64,000 bases of DNA, from assembly GCF_023721715.1 (NCBI RefSeq), contig NZ_JAMDLG010000007.1, forward strand, positions 62,001 through 126,000, in the 5' to 3' direction. Below, piece by piece: positions 8,028 through 17,493 of this stretch. Below the pieces are notes generated by a model that searched no databases, had not been told where the DNA came from, and worked only from the letters and a program-made list of their open reading frames with translations. The DNA is from Parasegetibacter sp. NRK P23. GTDB taxonomy: Bacteria > Bacteroidota > Bacteroidia > Chitinophagales > Chitinophagaceae. Numbering within the stretch: the first letter of the stretch is position 1; each line of letters starts with the position of its first letter. Made by a program: the position numbers and the translations under genes.

Positions 8028-8195
8028 GTGTTTCAGCATTTACCATCTGATAGAAGTAATATACCAGCTTCCGGGTACACGCGAAGTAACCGGCCATCCT
8101 TCAAAGGCTACGCTACTGCTGGCCGTAAATCCAATCTTACTGATTTAATCGATGCATCGCTGCCCGCCGTAAAAAGTAATTTCCACTAATTAAGG

Positions 8196-8237
8196 GTTGC
8201 GCCGTTGCGTTGCGAGGAATGAAGCAATAGCGAGAAA
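8196..8237 (+). repeat. Dispersed palindromic repeat, single copy
   Basis: Block order GTTGCGCCGTTGCGTT, GCGAGGAATGAAGCAATA, GCGAGAAA, the same as 1824-1870 and the left half of 38919-39003. No inverted partner arm is seen here, so this is a half-element. Confidence 0.7.
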
Positions 8238-8610
8238 TGGAAATTCTCCTCAGCAATCCATAACCATTTCACGAATACCTTACACGACTTCAGAAAAATA
8301 CATTCGCCGAAACCGTGTTTTCAACGATGGCTAATCCCGAAAAATACTGATTCCAGCAAATTATCTTCAATCCGTTTTTATACCTATTAGTTACGGAGAA
8401 AATAGCGGATGAAGGGAATCGGAAACCACCTCGGTGGCACCGGTCGGAGGAAAATACGCTGCGGGTATCCGTGATGCCACTCCTGCCGAAGCCGAAAAAA
8501 ACTTTAAATGTTAAATCCAAACCAAATCTTCCCCCGTATATCATCCAAAGCAAACCCTGCTCCGGTGTTGTAGCCGGTTCCCCGTATTTCATCATTCTAA
8601 AAAAATAAGT

Positions 8611-9309
8611 ATGTCCAACACGCAATTCTTGGATCAGGATCCTTTTGCCCTGAACCAACACGCAACGAACAAACATTCCAGGAGAAGATTCCTTGGTTAT
8701 GCGGGCGCAGCCGCAGGCATTGCTGTGCTTGCCTCATCCTGCGACAAAGATGACGACAACAACATGGATGACGCCGTTGATGTAGGCAGTGGCGATACGG
8801 GTGTGCTCAACTATGCCTATGCGCTGGAGCAACTGGAAGCCGCTTTCTATACACAAGTAGCCGCCAGCGCCAGTTTCGGCACCATCTTTAACGCAGGGGA
8901 ACAGGCTTTATTAAAAGACATCCGCGACCACGAAATCGCACACCGTGAATTCTTTAAAGCGGCGCTCAGCACCAGTGCTATTGCTTCCCTGGAAGTTAAC
9001 TTCTCCGCGGTGAACTTCAGTTCCAGGGCCAGCATCCTCGCTACCGCAAAGGCATTTGAGGACCTCGGTGTTTCCGCGTACAATGGCGCGGGAAATATTC
9101 TCACCAATGGCGATTTTCTCGTACTCGCCGGAAAGATCGTTTCCGTGGAAGCCCGCCATGCGGCTTATATCCGCGACCTGATTACCAACGGCACTTTCGC
9201 AGATTCCACCGATGCCAACGGAATGGACATGGCCATGGCGCCGAAAGAAGTGGTGGCCATCGCCAACGCCTATCTGAAAACAAAAGTGAGCGCTAATAAC
9301 CTCGCCTGA
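8611..9309 (+). CDS. Tat-exported ferritin-like lipoprotein (Ferritin_2 type)
   Basis: 232 residues. Residues 1-45 hold a twin-arginine signal (SRRRFLGYAGAAAG) ending in a lipobox-like ASSC, then an acidic linker (DKDDDNNMDD). The mature part is a four-helix ferritin-like domain with all expected di-iron ligands: Glu in the first helix (ALEQLEAAFY), HEIAH (E-x-x-H), Glu in the third (AFEDLGVSAY), and VEARH (E-x-x-H). The Ferritin_2/desiccation-related family is exported and poorly understood; iron binding or oxidant removal is inferred from the ligands. Tat export suggests that it folds with its metal before export. A paralogue follows 29 bases downstream. Confidence 0.88.
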   Translation: MSNTQFLDQDPFALNQHATNKHSRRRFLGYAGAAAGIAVLASSCDKDDDNNMDDAVDVGSGDTGVLNYAYALEQLEAAFYTQVAASASFGTIFNAGEQALLKDIRDHEIAHREFFKAALSTSAIASLEVNFSAVNFSSRASILATAKAFEDLGVSAYNGAGNILTNGDFLVLAGKIVSVEARHAAYIRDLITNGTFADSTDANGMDMAMAPKEVVAIANAYLKTKVSANNLA

Positions 9310-9338
9310 TTTAATCATCCACACTAAACTTAATTGTT

Positions 9339-10193
9339 ATGAACCTTCAAAATATTATCGGTGTAATCGAAGAAAAGGTTGATCCGGAAGTACAGGATAA
9401 AATGGCTTCCCGCCGTTCTGCACTCCGTGAATTCATGGGACTCAGTGGTAAAGTTGCTTTGGCTGCGGTTCCTGTCGCGCTGGGCTCTTTCTTCAAAAAA
9501 ACCTATGCACAGTCTTCCAACAATGCCGCCGTATTGGAAATTCTCAACTACGCTTTAACGCTAGAGTATCTCGAGGCGGAATTTTATACACAGGCGCTTG
9601 CCACCTCAAGTACCTCCATCCCCGCCGGTGCGCCAACACAGGCCATCACCAAGATTAAGAATGATGAGGTAGCGCACGTGAATTTTTTGAAAACGGTCAT
9701 TACTTCGGTGGGTGGTGCATCGGCCGTTGTCGCCAAGCCAACTTTCTCGTTTACGAATAACCAGACTTTTGGAAACGTTTTCGCGAACTATGCCACCTTC
9801 CTTACCGTGGCGCAGGCTTTTGAAGATACTGGTGTACGGGCTTACAAAGGACGCGCGAAAGAATTGACCAAAGGTGGCGCTTACCTCACCGCCGCCTTGA
9901 ATATCCATTCCGTGGAAGCAAGGCACGCCGCACACATCAGGGTGATGCGCAAAGCCGTGGTGCCCGCGGCAGCCGCCCAGAAACCATGGATTACAGGGGC
10001 TAATGATAGTGGTTTCCCGGCCATTGATGCTGTATACGCTGGAGAGAACAATGTTTCTCAGGCTGGCGTGAACATCACCTCCTTAGCAGGCGTGGGCGGT
10101 AACATTTCTATGAGCGCCGCTACGGAATCTTTTGATGAACCGCTTTCCAAAGCGGATGTATTGGTGATCGCAGGATTGTTTATCCAACCATAA
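9339..10193 (+). CDS. Tat-type ferritin-like protein (Ferritin_2), second paralogue
   Basis: 284 residues. The N-terminus has ASRRSALREFMGLSGKVALA, a twin-arginine-like signal with a weaker hydrophobic core, and a cleavage-like TYAQS. The ferritin-like domain carries the same ligand set as its neighbour: LEYLEAEFY, NDEVAH (E-x-x-H), AFEDTGVRAY and VEARHAAH (E-x-x-H). Unlike the first protein it has no lipobox, so it should be soluble in the periplasm. It has about 60 extra C-terminal residues, rich in Gly/Ser/Ala, of unknown role. The two genes are probably one operon ending at the terminator at 10222; the products may form a mixed complex anchored by the lipoprotein. Confidence 0.87.
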   Translation: MNLQNIIGVIEEKVDPEVQDKMASRRSALREFMGLSGKVALAAVPVALGSFFKKTYAQSSNNAAVLEILNYALTLEYLEAEFYTQALATSSTSIPAGAPTQAITKIKNDEVAHVNFLKTVITSVGGASAVVAKPTFSFTNNQTFGNVFANYATFLTVAQAFEDTGVRAYKGRAKELTKGGAYLTAALNIHSVEARHAAHIRVMRKAVVPAAAAQKPWITGANDSGFPAIDAVYAGENNVSQAGVNITSLAGVGGNISMSAATESFDEPLSKADVLVIAGLFIQP

Positions 10194-10221
10194 GTCAAGT
10201 TTGTATTTGGATTTGTCGCAG

Positions 10222-10257
10222 GAAGGGGGACCTATTCGGGAACCCCTTCTTTATTTT
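10222..10257 (+). terminator. Terminator after the ferritin-like pair
   Basis: GAAGGGG (10222-10228) pairs with CCCCTTC (10243-10249), followed by TTTATTTT. It lies between two converging stop codons and overlaps the end of the DUF4450 gene on the other strand. Confidence 0.65.
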
Positions 10258-13200
10258 GTAAACGTTACACCCATCAGTCCGATCACCACATCGTTGGCCA
10301 GTGTTCTTACGGTAAGTCTCAACAGTGTTTTACCCGGATCAAGCGGGAGGTCAAGTACGGTTGCCGCCCCGCCATCAATAGCGCGTGTGCTGAATCCTTT
10401 TATGGTGCTGTATAGGTAATCGTGCGTGATTTCCCTGCCCGTTTGCAGGCTGACCCTTGGCGGTGCAGGTTGTGAAAGGATGAACGCGCCGCCATTGTGC
10501 AGGTAGTCCTGTTCAATGGGCCACCAGGTTTCGGGGTTCTTCAGTTCAAGTGTGGCGGTAGTTCCATCTGTATATTGAATGCTGATATAACCGTTCACCA
10601 GCTGGCTTTGCATGGGATTGGTGGAGCCGGTCATAAGGAAGTACGCATGTGAGGCGCTGCCTGAAATGGGGAAAGAAATACTGTCCGGATAATTGTCCCA
10701 CGTGGAGGTAAACACAATGTTTTTTCCTGTATCGGATGGTGTGGAAAATGACAGTCCGGAAGCGAGTTTAAATACTGAGTTCACACCTGCTTTTGAACGG
10801 ATACCACTATCGTTGATGACTGGCTGCACCAATGGATAGCACCAGTTCCCGATGCCTTGCGTGGGCAGTTGCAACGTAGGCGTGGCGGGCCGTGGGGAAA
10901 GGTATTTGTTGGAGAAGATGTCCGTCACTTTGCTGTTGAAAAGAGCGCCCAATGAAATATGCCTTTGCGCTTCCCGGATCGGAACTTTCCAGTTGATGTA
11001 TTTTTCTTCTGTAAGCACTTTTCCATCCTCGTTTTTTAAGGTGATGGTATTCGTGCCCGCCACCAGTTCATCTTCCATTAATATGATCCGTTCTGAAGTA
11101 CTTTTTCCTTTTACTTCGATCCTGTTTTTTTCTTTCCCGTTCACCCATACCGTAATCGTTTTTCCATTATTGCTCCTGTTGATGATGTTGAATCCTTCAC
11201 CGGTAACCGCTATGGAAACACCAGGTTTTACAGTGATAAAAACCGGCTCATTCCAGTGGAAATTTCCTTTAGTTTCCGGGTAAAAAACAGTTTTATCTGT
11301 GTTTATAGCGGGAAGGGAATATGTTTTTTCTCGGAGTGCATTCAGTCCCAGGGAAAGATGTGCTCTTTTTAAAGTATACTGTTTATTGTTGACCTCTATC
11401 TCCGCCTGGTATTCCTGTGGAACCAGTGTTTCCTCCCAAAATATTTCGATCGCATACGAAGCGGCACGCGGTACTTTGATGGATAGTTGGGGATAGGTTG
11501 CTCCAGACTTTGTAGAATAGTTCCGGTATACTTTACCATTTACGAGCAACTTACTGATGCGCCAGCCGCGGGCGGGTACTTTCAATTCGAGGTGGAGTTG
11601 TTGTTGCAGCCGCTGGTTAATATGGTAGGTCTCTTTCCTGCCATCTTTCCGGTACGACATATCTATCAACGGCAACTTTAGTTTGGCGTGGTCCCATGCC
11701 GCAGGAAATCCCGGTTCAATAAAAAGGGTATCTTTCAGCGCTTCCGGTTTTATGCCAAATAAGCCCTCTACCAACGACCTGGCGGCCATCCCTACAGGAT
11801 CGGCGAAATCGCGGTACAGTTCTCCCCGGAAAGCATCGTAATCAGACAGTTGCTGAAAGCTGCCGGGCGATGCGCCGAAATACATACTTTCTATCAAAGC
11901 GCTTCGCCACAACTGGTATGCTTTTTCTTTGCGTTGCCCCTGCCAGTACGCCAGCGAAGTATGTAGTATTTCCGCAAGCGCCACATTGTTGATCGACCAG
12001 GTATAGGGCTGCCAGTTGGTGGTAGACAAGAGGACCAATTCCCCTGGCTTAAAGCCTTCCACTTCCATAGGCAAATGAGGGATATGCGTATCCACGTACC
12101 GGAGCGTTTTTGTGGCCTGGGTTACATCGGGCAGGCCCGACTCCATCAGGTGGTAAACGGTCCAGAGCCCCGCAGCATGGTGAACGAGTTTGTTGCAGCT
12201 GCCATCCATGTATTCCGCGAACCATTCTTTATCGGTTAGCCATAACTGTTTGTTCACGGCTTCCATTATGCGTGCTGCTTCCAGTTCATATTGCTTAAAA
12301 GGGAAACCCATCTTTCTTGCAACAACCGCTGCGAGCTTATTGGCCCTGTAATTGTAGGCGGAGGAATGTGCCACGCCGCCGCCGGAGTATTGGAGCGCAT
12401 CACTGGCCCAGATGCAGCAATACGCATCGTACAACCCATCGTTATCGGCGTCGAAATTTCTTTTTTCCCAGGCCAGGTGTCTTTCTATTACGGGCCACAT
12501 CTTCCGCATAAAGGCCGTGTCGCCGGTCCAGTTGAAATGCGTGAACAGCTGGTCGATGAAAACAAGGTTCATATCATAATGATGGGGCCGTATGTCTCCA
12601 TTCGGATTTCTGCAGATGTATCCGCTGCTGAAAAGACTGTTGCCTATTTTCTCCTGTTGCCGCGCCAGGTTAAGTGCGGTATCGGCCACAATGGGACCAG
12701 TTAAAGGAGTGGTCAACTGCGAGAGGGCATAACTGGAGAAATGCCGTTGTGCCCGGTCGTGCCATCCCAGCGGATCAGCGGCATAAGCGCCGCGCCAGGC
12801 GTTGAGCCGCATGCGCCATGCCACGGCGCCGTGTAGGAAGGTCGGGTCTTCCCAGATGGCGTCGGCCGCCATACTGAGTGCGCCACCTAATGTATTCAGA
12901 TACGGGTCGGGCGTTTCCAATTGTACACGGTTGGCGAGTGTGGTGGCGGAAAGCAATGCTTCTTTGAAAAGGGAAGGCAATTGCGAGACTGTAAGAAAAT
13001 TCCGTTCAGTTCCGGGATGGTATAAAAGGAGGTATTGCTGCTGTTCATTTACCGTTGTTTTGCCGTAAACAACAGGCGCGTTTTTTTCGGATCCGGCTTT
13101 CAGGGTATCCTGGAAATCCGTCGCGTCACCTATTGCCAATGCTCCCGGAAATACACCATGGATGGCTTTGGCTTTTTTTTCAGCGAACAGAGATTCGTAT

Positions 13201-13829
13201 TCGGAGACACTTAATTTTTGCGTAGCCCCGTAAAGTAGCCTGAATGATTGTTGGTGCAGTATGAAAGTATTGCCTTTACAGTAATCTGGTTGAAGGTAAA
13301 ACGATGATTCGGGGTCAGCGCCGATATCACCGTCGCGGGAGAATTTTTTACCCGTAGCGCCGCCGTAAACAAAATAAAGCTCCAGCGCTGCGGGCAAACC
13401 ACTGCCACTCATTTCAAGCACCAGGCCTTCCTGGTCCGCAAGCGCGGCGGCTTTTATGTTCAGTTGCCCGGTCCCGAACAGTTCATCTTTTACAATATAT
13501 TCCATGGTGCCGGGCCTGTAAACAGTTTGGATCTCATCAGCTTTTGTGAGCGGTTTTGAACGGTTGCCGTTGCGGATGAAAAATCGAAGGTTGCCCCCCA
13601 TGCCCGGCATATAGAGCGCGAATTCCGGCAGATCACCGGTTTCGGCGCGGAAGCCTGTATTGGTGCCGTACAATGCCCGGTTGAATTTTCTTTCTCCCGA
13701 AGCTTTTACAAAGCTATTTCCTTCGGGCCTGTAATGAAGTTTGCGCTGACCGTAGAGTTCCGCCAGTAAGATGCAACATGTGCAAAGGAGCAGTAAAGGT
13801 TTGCTGCAGGTTAAAAGCAATCGTTTCAT
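10251..13829 (-). CDS. DUF4450 domain-containing, six-hairpin glycosidase-like secreted protein
   Basis: 1192 residues from the ATG at 13829 (upstream only a TTG is in frame). A hydrophobic signal (about 1-30, LLLLCTCCILLAELYG) precedes the DUF4450 hallmark HYRPEGNSFVKASGERKFNR and GDLPEFALYMPGMGGNLRFF. The middle third (about 340-720) has the alternating helices of an (alpha/alpha)6 barrel, with FDADNDGLYDAYCCIWASDA and YRANKLAAVVARKMG, as in glycogen-debranching and glucoamylase-like enzymes. The last third is beta-rich. Substrate unknown; a role in degrading a plant or microbial glycan is inferred. No SusC/SusD pair or other glycan genes are nearby, so it is not part of a standard utilisation locus. 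Confidence 0.85.
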   Translation of the reverse strand: MKRLLLTCSKPLLLLCTCCILLAELYGQRKLHYRPEGNSFVKASGERKFNRALYGTNTGFRAETGDLPEFALYMPGMGGNLRFFIRNGNRSKPLTKADEIQTVYRPGTMEYIVKDELFGTGQLNIKAAALADQEGLVLEMSGSGLPAALELYFVYGGATGKKFSRDGDIGADPESSFYLQPDYCKGNTFILHQQSFRLLYGATQKLSVSEYESLFAEKKAKAIHGVFPGALAIGDATDFQDTLKAGSEKNAPVVYGKTTVNEQQQYLLLYHPGTERNFLTVSQLPSLFKEALLSATTLANRVQLETPDPYLNTLGGALSMAADAIWEDPTFLHGAVAWRMRLNAWRGAYAADPLGWHDRAQRHFSSYALSQLTTPLTGPIVADTALNLARQQEKIGNSLFSSGYICRNPNGDIRPHHYDMNLVFIDQLFTHFNWTGDTAFMRKMWPVIERHLAWEKRNFDADNDGLYDAYCCIWASDALQYSGGGVAHSSAYNYRANKLAAVVARKMGFPFKQYELEAARIMEAVNKQLWLTDKEWFAEYMDGSCNKLVHHAAGLWTVYHLMESGLPDVTQATKTLRYVDTHIPHLPMEVEGFKPGELVLLSTTNWQPYTWSINNVALAEILHTSLAYWQGQRKEKAYQLWRSALIESMYFGASPGSFQQLSDYDAFRGELYRDFADPVGMAARSLVEGLFGIKPEALKDTLFIEPGFPAAWDHAKLKLPLIDMSYRKDGRKETYHINQRLQQQLHLELKVPARGWRISKLLVNGKVYRNYSTKSGATYPQLSIKVPRAASYAIEIFWEETLVPQEYQAEIEVNNKQYTLKRAHLSLGLNALREKTYSLPAINTDKTVFYPETKGNFHWNEPVFITVKPGVSIAVTGEGFNIINRSNNGKTITVWVNGKEKNRIEVKGKSTSERIILMEDELVAGTNTITLKNEDGKVLTEEKYINWKVPIREAQRHISLGALFNSKVTDIFSNKYLSPRPATPTLQLPTQGIGNWCYPLVQPVINDSGIRSKAGVNSVFKLASGLSFSTPSDTGKNIVFTSTWDNYPDSISFPISGSASHAYFLMTGSTNPMQSQLVNGYISIQYTDGTTATLELKNPETWWPIEQDYLHNGGAFILSQPAPPRVSLQTGREITHDYLYSTIKGFSTRAIDGGAATVLDLPLDPGKTLLRLTVRTLANDVVIGLMGVTFTK

Positions 13830-13860
13830 AAGGGGAAGGTACAACGCAATGCAATAAAAA

Positions 13861-13881
13861 CGCCCGACACAAGGCCGGGCG
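13861..13881 (-). terminator. Terminator of the TolB-propeller/barrel gene
   Basis: On the minus strand CGCCCG pairs with CGGGCG around a 9-base loop, followed by TTTTTATT. It lies 27 bases past the stop of the gene at 13908-17291 and separates it from the DUF4450 gene on the same strand. Confidence 0.75.
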
Positions 13882-13907
13882 CTTACCGTAAAGTGCAGGA
13901 CAGTTAT

Positions 13908-16900
13908 TTAGAAGTCCAGTCCCATAGAGAGATAGAACATTGGCTTTCCTTTGAAAAATCCGTTCATATCCCATGCAAAATCTCCTCGCAGGAAATAACC
14001 CAGTAAGGTACTTCTCGCGCCAAAACCATATCCCCCAACGAAGGGGCCTAAGCCGGCCGCTTTTATTTTCACTGCAATTGGGTTTCCTGTATTTCCCTCG
14101 TCATTATATACCTGGTATGGCCGCGACAACTTATCATACGCTCCATTCCATGCCGCTCCCAGGTCCAGGAACTGAACAAGTTGGAAATTGCGCAGGAATG
14201 CGTTGTTGATGGGTTTGTTGAACAGGGTGGTGAATACCGGTAACCTCACTTCACTATTGATGGTGAGGGCGTTGTTTCCATTTGCAGCGTTTTGGTTATA
14301 ACCGCGGAGGTTAAGCGCAAGGCTTTGGTAGGCATAATTGTTATCGGGATCGGGCTTGTTGGCATCATTGAACTTTGGAAAGAGCCATCCATCGGTACCG
14401 CCCAGGTAATAGATCATTTTTTGTGTTCCCCAGGAGAAGTCGCCCGCTGCACGCACGGCCCATATCAGGTTTCTGTAAATGGGCACATAGTTCCTGGCAT
14501 CGAATCCCACATTAAAGAGGAAGCGTCCTTCCTGTTGGCCCACATTGCTGACTTTTGTGTTCCAGTCCATGAATATCTTGTAACGAAGCCCATTCCAGAT
14601 ATTCAGTGTGGGATTAATGGAGTTGTCGTACACATATTCAATATGCGTTAACAGGAAGTTGGTAGTCGTATCTTCAAATCTTCGTGTAGGCGGTATATAA
14701 ATATCTGATTTAAAAGTGTACCTGTCACTCCGCATGCCTACATTGGCCCGCAAACTGCGGATACGGTCAAAAGGGTACTTAAAGTTCGCCTGGTATAGAT
14801 TGGAGTACAGCTTCGCGAGCAACGGAATCCTGACATTGGAGCCATCGGAGAACAAGGCTGGGCCACGTTCGGATAAACGATAATACGTTATGCCCCAATC
14901 AATCCTTTTTTTAAGGTATTGGAAGTTGAAAAGGTATTCGTTATCGCTCAGGTTGGGGTTGATCCTGAATCCTCCGGTGAACTTAATGTCCTCGAAAAGG
15001 TCAGAGGTACCCATCCTGATGATCCCGTTGATGACGTTGTTGTTGGCGAGACGAACAGGACCTGTTCCGCCCTGGTAAGGTTGGAATTTGTTTACCAATA
15101 CATTATTGTCGAATCCTGCCACCACGTAATCGCTGAAGAATTTCAGTTTATAATCGAACAGCCTTGATTTTGCAAGCACCGATTGTTTTTGCGGCACATC
15201 ATCGAATACTGGAAGGTTGGTAACGGCCGTATCGTTTCCGAATTCGGTCTGGAAGATGTTCTTCTTCGTGGTATCCGGCGCGGCCGGTTTAAATATGGTG
15301 GCCTGTCCGCTGGCGATCTTTTCTTCCTGCATCCTGCGCTTCATCCATTCGGTAGGTTTGGCGGAGACGTTTCTTCTTTTCAACGCCGTCTCATTCACTT
15401 TTAGTTTGTAGAGGTATTTGAAATCGTCCTGTTGCGTTACTTCACTTACCACGCCGGTTTCACCTGCTATCTTGGTTTCTTTCAAACCACTGGAATAGTT
15501 GGTGATCGGGAATACGTAGGCGGAATCGCTGGTGATGGAAACGAAAGCCAGTGAGTCGATATCATTCTTACCCCACAATTTAAGGGTAGAATCCACCTCC
15601 GATTTTTCGGGATTGCGAAGGATGTCTTCTCCGATGATCACGAGGGTATCCAAACCGGCCCTGCGGGTGGAGAAGAAGCCCGCGTACCTGTTGGCGATCC
15701 CATTTTCATCGGATACGAAGGTGAAATGGTAGCTATTGTAAGGGGTGGGCATCCGGGCGTCGCCAAACTGCATATTGGTGAGTTTGGTGAGCTGGCGGTA
15801 ATTTTCTTTTTCGTTCCAGTTGCTGGCGAGGTAAATGTTGTACCTGCCGTTGGGAAGAATACTATCGCCGGTGGGCGCATCGGGTGACGGTCTGTTGGAA
15901 GAATAGATGATTCCCGTTTTATTGGGAAAGCTCACGAACGTGGCGTCCAGGTCATCGTAAATATCGTTGGTGACCTGTTCGATCTGTTGTGTTTCAATTT
16001 TGTAAATGTAGATATCGGTCTGCCCGTTGCGCACGGCGCTGAACAGGAGGGTATTCGAGTTCAGCATATATTTCATGTCCTGAATCTGGTTGAACATATC
16101 CAGTTCCTGTTTCACGGGCTTGTACCTTTTAAGGGCATCATATACGAATAGTTTGATCTTACCTTCTTCCGTATAAAGCACTGCAAGACGGGTTCCTTTC
16201 GGATCCCAGGCCAGTTGCGGGTAGTTGGGATTGATCTCATTGTCGCGGGAACGCACCCCGTATTTCAGCAGTACTTTTCTGAAGATAAAATTATCGTACA
16301 GTACAACGCTGTATTGCCCGTTCTTAAACTCCACCAAAGCATAGGTCTGGCTGCGGGGAGCCGGGTTGGGGGAGAAGCGGAAGAAATCTTTGCGGGGGCC
16401 TACCTGTTCCACTACGGAAACGGTTCCTTTGGGAACGTTGCGGCGGGACCGGATATCTTTGTAATATTTTTCCTGCTGGAAGGTCATGAAATCGGAGAGC
16501 AGCCCTTTAAATTTCTTTTTGGATATCCGCTGACTGGCCGTGTTTAGGTTTTTATAAACCCTCGCGAGGTATAGGAAATAAGGAACATTTTCAATCTTAT
16601 ACACTTCGGCGATATAGAACCAGAATGCCTGGCCCGCGAGTTCAGGTTTATCGAAAGCGAACTGGTAGAAGTTACGGTAGCTGCCGTTCAGCATGGCGGA
16701 ACGAAGTTGGTCGTCGAGTGTGGCGTTCCAGTTTTCAGCGGCGAATTTCACGTAGCCGTCGGTGAGCCATTTAGGAAGATCGAGCAGGGCCTGGTTGGCG
16801 GCGAATTCACCGAGGTCCTCGCCGAAGAGCTGGTTTTCGAGCAATACCCGGGCAATGCCCTCGCGAATTTGCTTTTTAAGGTTGTTGTGATCGCCGGTGA

Positions 16901-17291
16901 AGTACACGATCATTTTATTGTTCACAAGTTTCGTGATCCCACCCGTATTCTGCCAGTCGATGTTGGCACCGATGTTGGATTGCTGAAGGTCATCGAAATT
17001 ATTGTACACCACCAGGTTGATCCTGCGTTGCAGTCCCTCTTCAATAAAATTTTCCAGTTGCCCCAGTTCCTGTTCCGCCAGTTGCGCCACATATTTGCCC
17101 AGCGTTAGCCCGTTATCGCTGAAATAGGTATTAAAATTGGGCGACTGGTAGTATTGCCAGGTGAATTTTCTGTGTTGTACCCTGTTCTTCCCGAATTCAA
17201 CAGAACTCACCTGCGCCACGGATGTAAGGGTTGCCAGCAGCATACAGCACAACTGCAGGCTCCCGACAATTTTATTCTTAAGAAATTGCAT
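13908..17291 (-). CDS. Outer-membrane protein: pseudo-peptidase MA, TolB-like propeller and C-terminal barrel
   Basis: 1127 residues with signal peptide (about 1-27, LLATLTSVAQ). Residues about 30-270 look like a gluzincin (peptidase MA-like) domain: a lead FGKNRVQHRKFTWQYYQSPN, then KQIREGIARVLL where family members have HExxH, and LPKWLTDGYVKF where they have the third ligand region. The zinc His are missing, so the domain is probably inactive. Residues about 310-560 carry TolB/WD40-like blade repeats (PQLAWDPKGTRLAVLYT, LLFSAVRNGQTDIYIY, GIIYSSNRPSPDAP). The C-terminal 350 residues are a surface-antigen (D15/Omp85-like) barrel ending in Phe. Homologues are often labelled translocation protein TolB in Bacteroidota. 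The role in outer-membrane assembly or cargo binding is unproven. Confidence 0.8.
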   Translation of the reverse strand: MQFLKNKIVGSLQLCCMLLATLTSVAQVSSVEFGKNRVQHRKFTWQYYQSPNFNTYFSDNGLTLGKYVAQLAEQELGQLENFIEEGLQRRINLVVYNNFDDLQQSNIGANIDWQNTGGITKLVNNKMIVYFTGDHNNLKKQIREGIARVLLENQLFGEDLGEFAANQALLDLPKWLTDGYVKFAAENWNATLDDQLRSAMLNGSYRNFYQFAFDKPELAGQAFWFYIAEVYKIENVPYFLYLARVYKNLNTASQRISKKKFKGLLSDFMTFQQEKYYKDIRSRRNVPKGTVSVVEQVGPRKDFFRFSPNPAPRSQTYALVEFKNGQYSVVLYDNFIFRKVLLKYGVRSRDNEINPNYPQLAWDPKGTRLAVLYTEEGKIKLFVYDALKRYKPVKQELDMFNQIQDMKYMLNSNTLLFSAVRNGQTDIYIYKIETQQIEQVTNDIYDDLDATFVSFPNKTGIIYSSNRPSPDAPTGDSILPNGRYNIYLASNWNEKENYRQLTKLTNMQFGDARMPTPYNSYHFTFVSDENGIANRYAGFFSTRRAGLDTLVIIGEDILRNPEKSEVDSTLKLWGKNDIDSLAFVSITSDSAYVFPITNYSSGLKETKIAGETGVVSEVTQQDDFKYLYKLKVNETALKRRNVSAKPTEWMKRRMQEEKIASGQATIFKPAAPDTTKKNIFQTEFGNDTAVTNLPVFDDVPQKQSVLAKSRLFDYKLKFFSDYVVAGFDNNVLVNKFQPYQGGTGPVRLANNNVINGIIRMGTSDLFEDIKFTGGFRINPNLSDNEYLFNFQYLKKRIDWGITYYRLSERGPALFSDGSNVRIPLLAKLYSNLYQANFKYPFDRIRSLRANVGMRSDRYTFKSDIYIPPTRRFEDTTTNFLLTHIEYVYDNSINPTLNIWNGLRYKIFMDWNTKVSNVGQQEGRFLFNVGFDARNYVPIYRNLIWAVRAAGDFSWGTQKMIYYLGGTDGWLFPKFNDANKPDPDNNYAYQSLALNLRGYNQNAANGNNALTINSEVRLPVFTTLFNKPINNAFLRNFQLVQFLDLGAAWNGAYDKLSRPYQVYNDEGNTGNPIAVKIKAAGLGPFVGGYGFGARSTLLGYFLRGDFAWDMNGFFKGKPMFYLSMGLDF

Positions 17292-17343
17292 ACTATTGAA
17301 TTAGAATCTAAAATTATACCTTTCGGGTTAATTCCTTTTGGGA

Positions 17344-17486
17344 ATTTTGGATGTTGGATGTTGAATTTTGAATTGGATTGGCTTGGTTTTTACAGCAAAA
17401 AATGCACCTGCCTTGTGCGTTCGCTAAAATTCCTTCAACTTTTCTGCACTCAACAGCCATCATTCAAAATTCAAAATCCATCATTT
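17344..17486. repeat. AT-rich inverted repeat (GGATTTTGAATT type)
   Basis: The stretch 17344-17379 (TTTTGGATGTTGGATGTTGA and on) and 17461-17486 (CATTCAAAATTCAAAATCCA and on) are inverted relatives of each other. The same words return at 52890-52947 and 53073-53090. It fills the divergent spacer between the barrel protein and the MBL hydrolase. Confidence 0.6.
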
Positions 17487-17493
17487 AAAAATT

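Larger units (their letters stand above)
7970..8610. other. Gene-poor intergenic region
   Basis: 641 bases with no convincing gene. It holds a stem-loop at 7998-8027, one copy of the dispersed palindromic repeat at 8196-8237, and small inverted repeats around CCACCTCGGTGG (near 8427). A reading frame of about 85 codons without an ATG at its head ends at about 8607. A minus-strand frame with in-frame ATGs also exists. Neither resembles a known protein. The last 100 bases must hold the promoter of the ferritin-like pair, but I see no clear -7 box. Confidence 0.6.

Noticed and set aside
8290-8607. Open frames on both strands in the gap before the ferritin-like pair, and GC-rich patches that recall riboswitch pieces (AAGGGAATCGG, GCCACTCC)
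   Set aside because: The plus frame has no start codon at its head and the minus frame would run from inside the next gene. The order and spacing of a cobalamin or TPP aptamer are not met.
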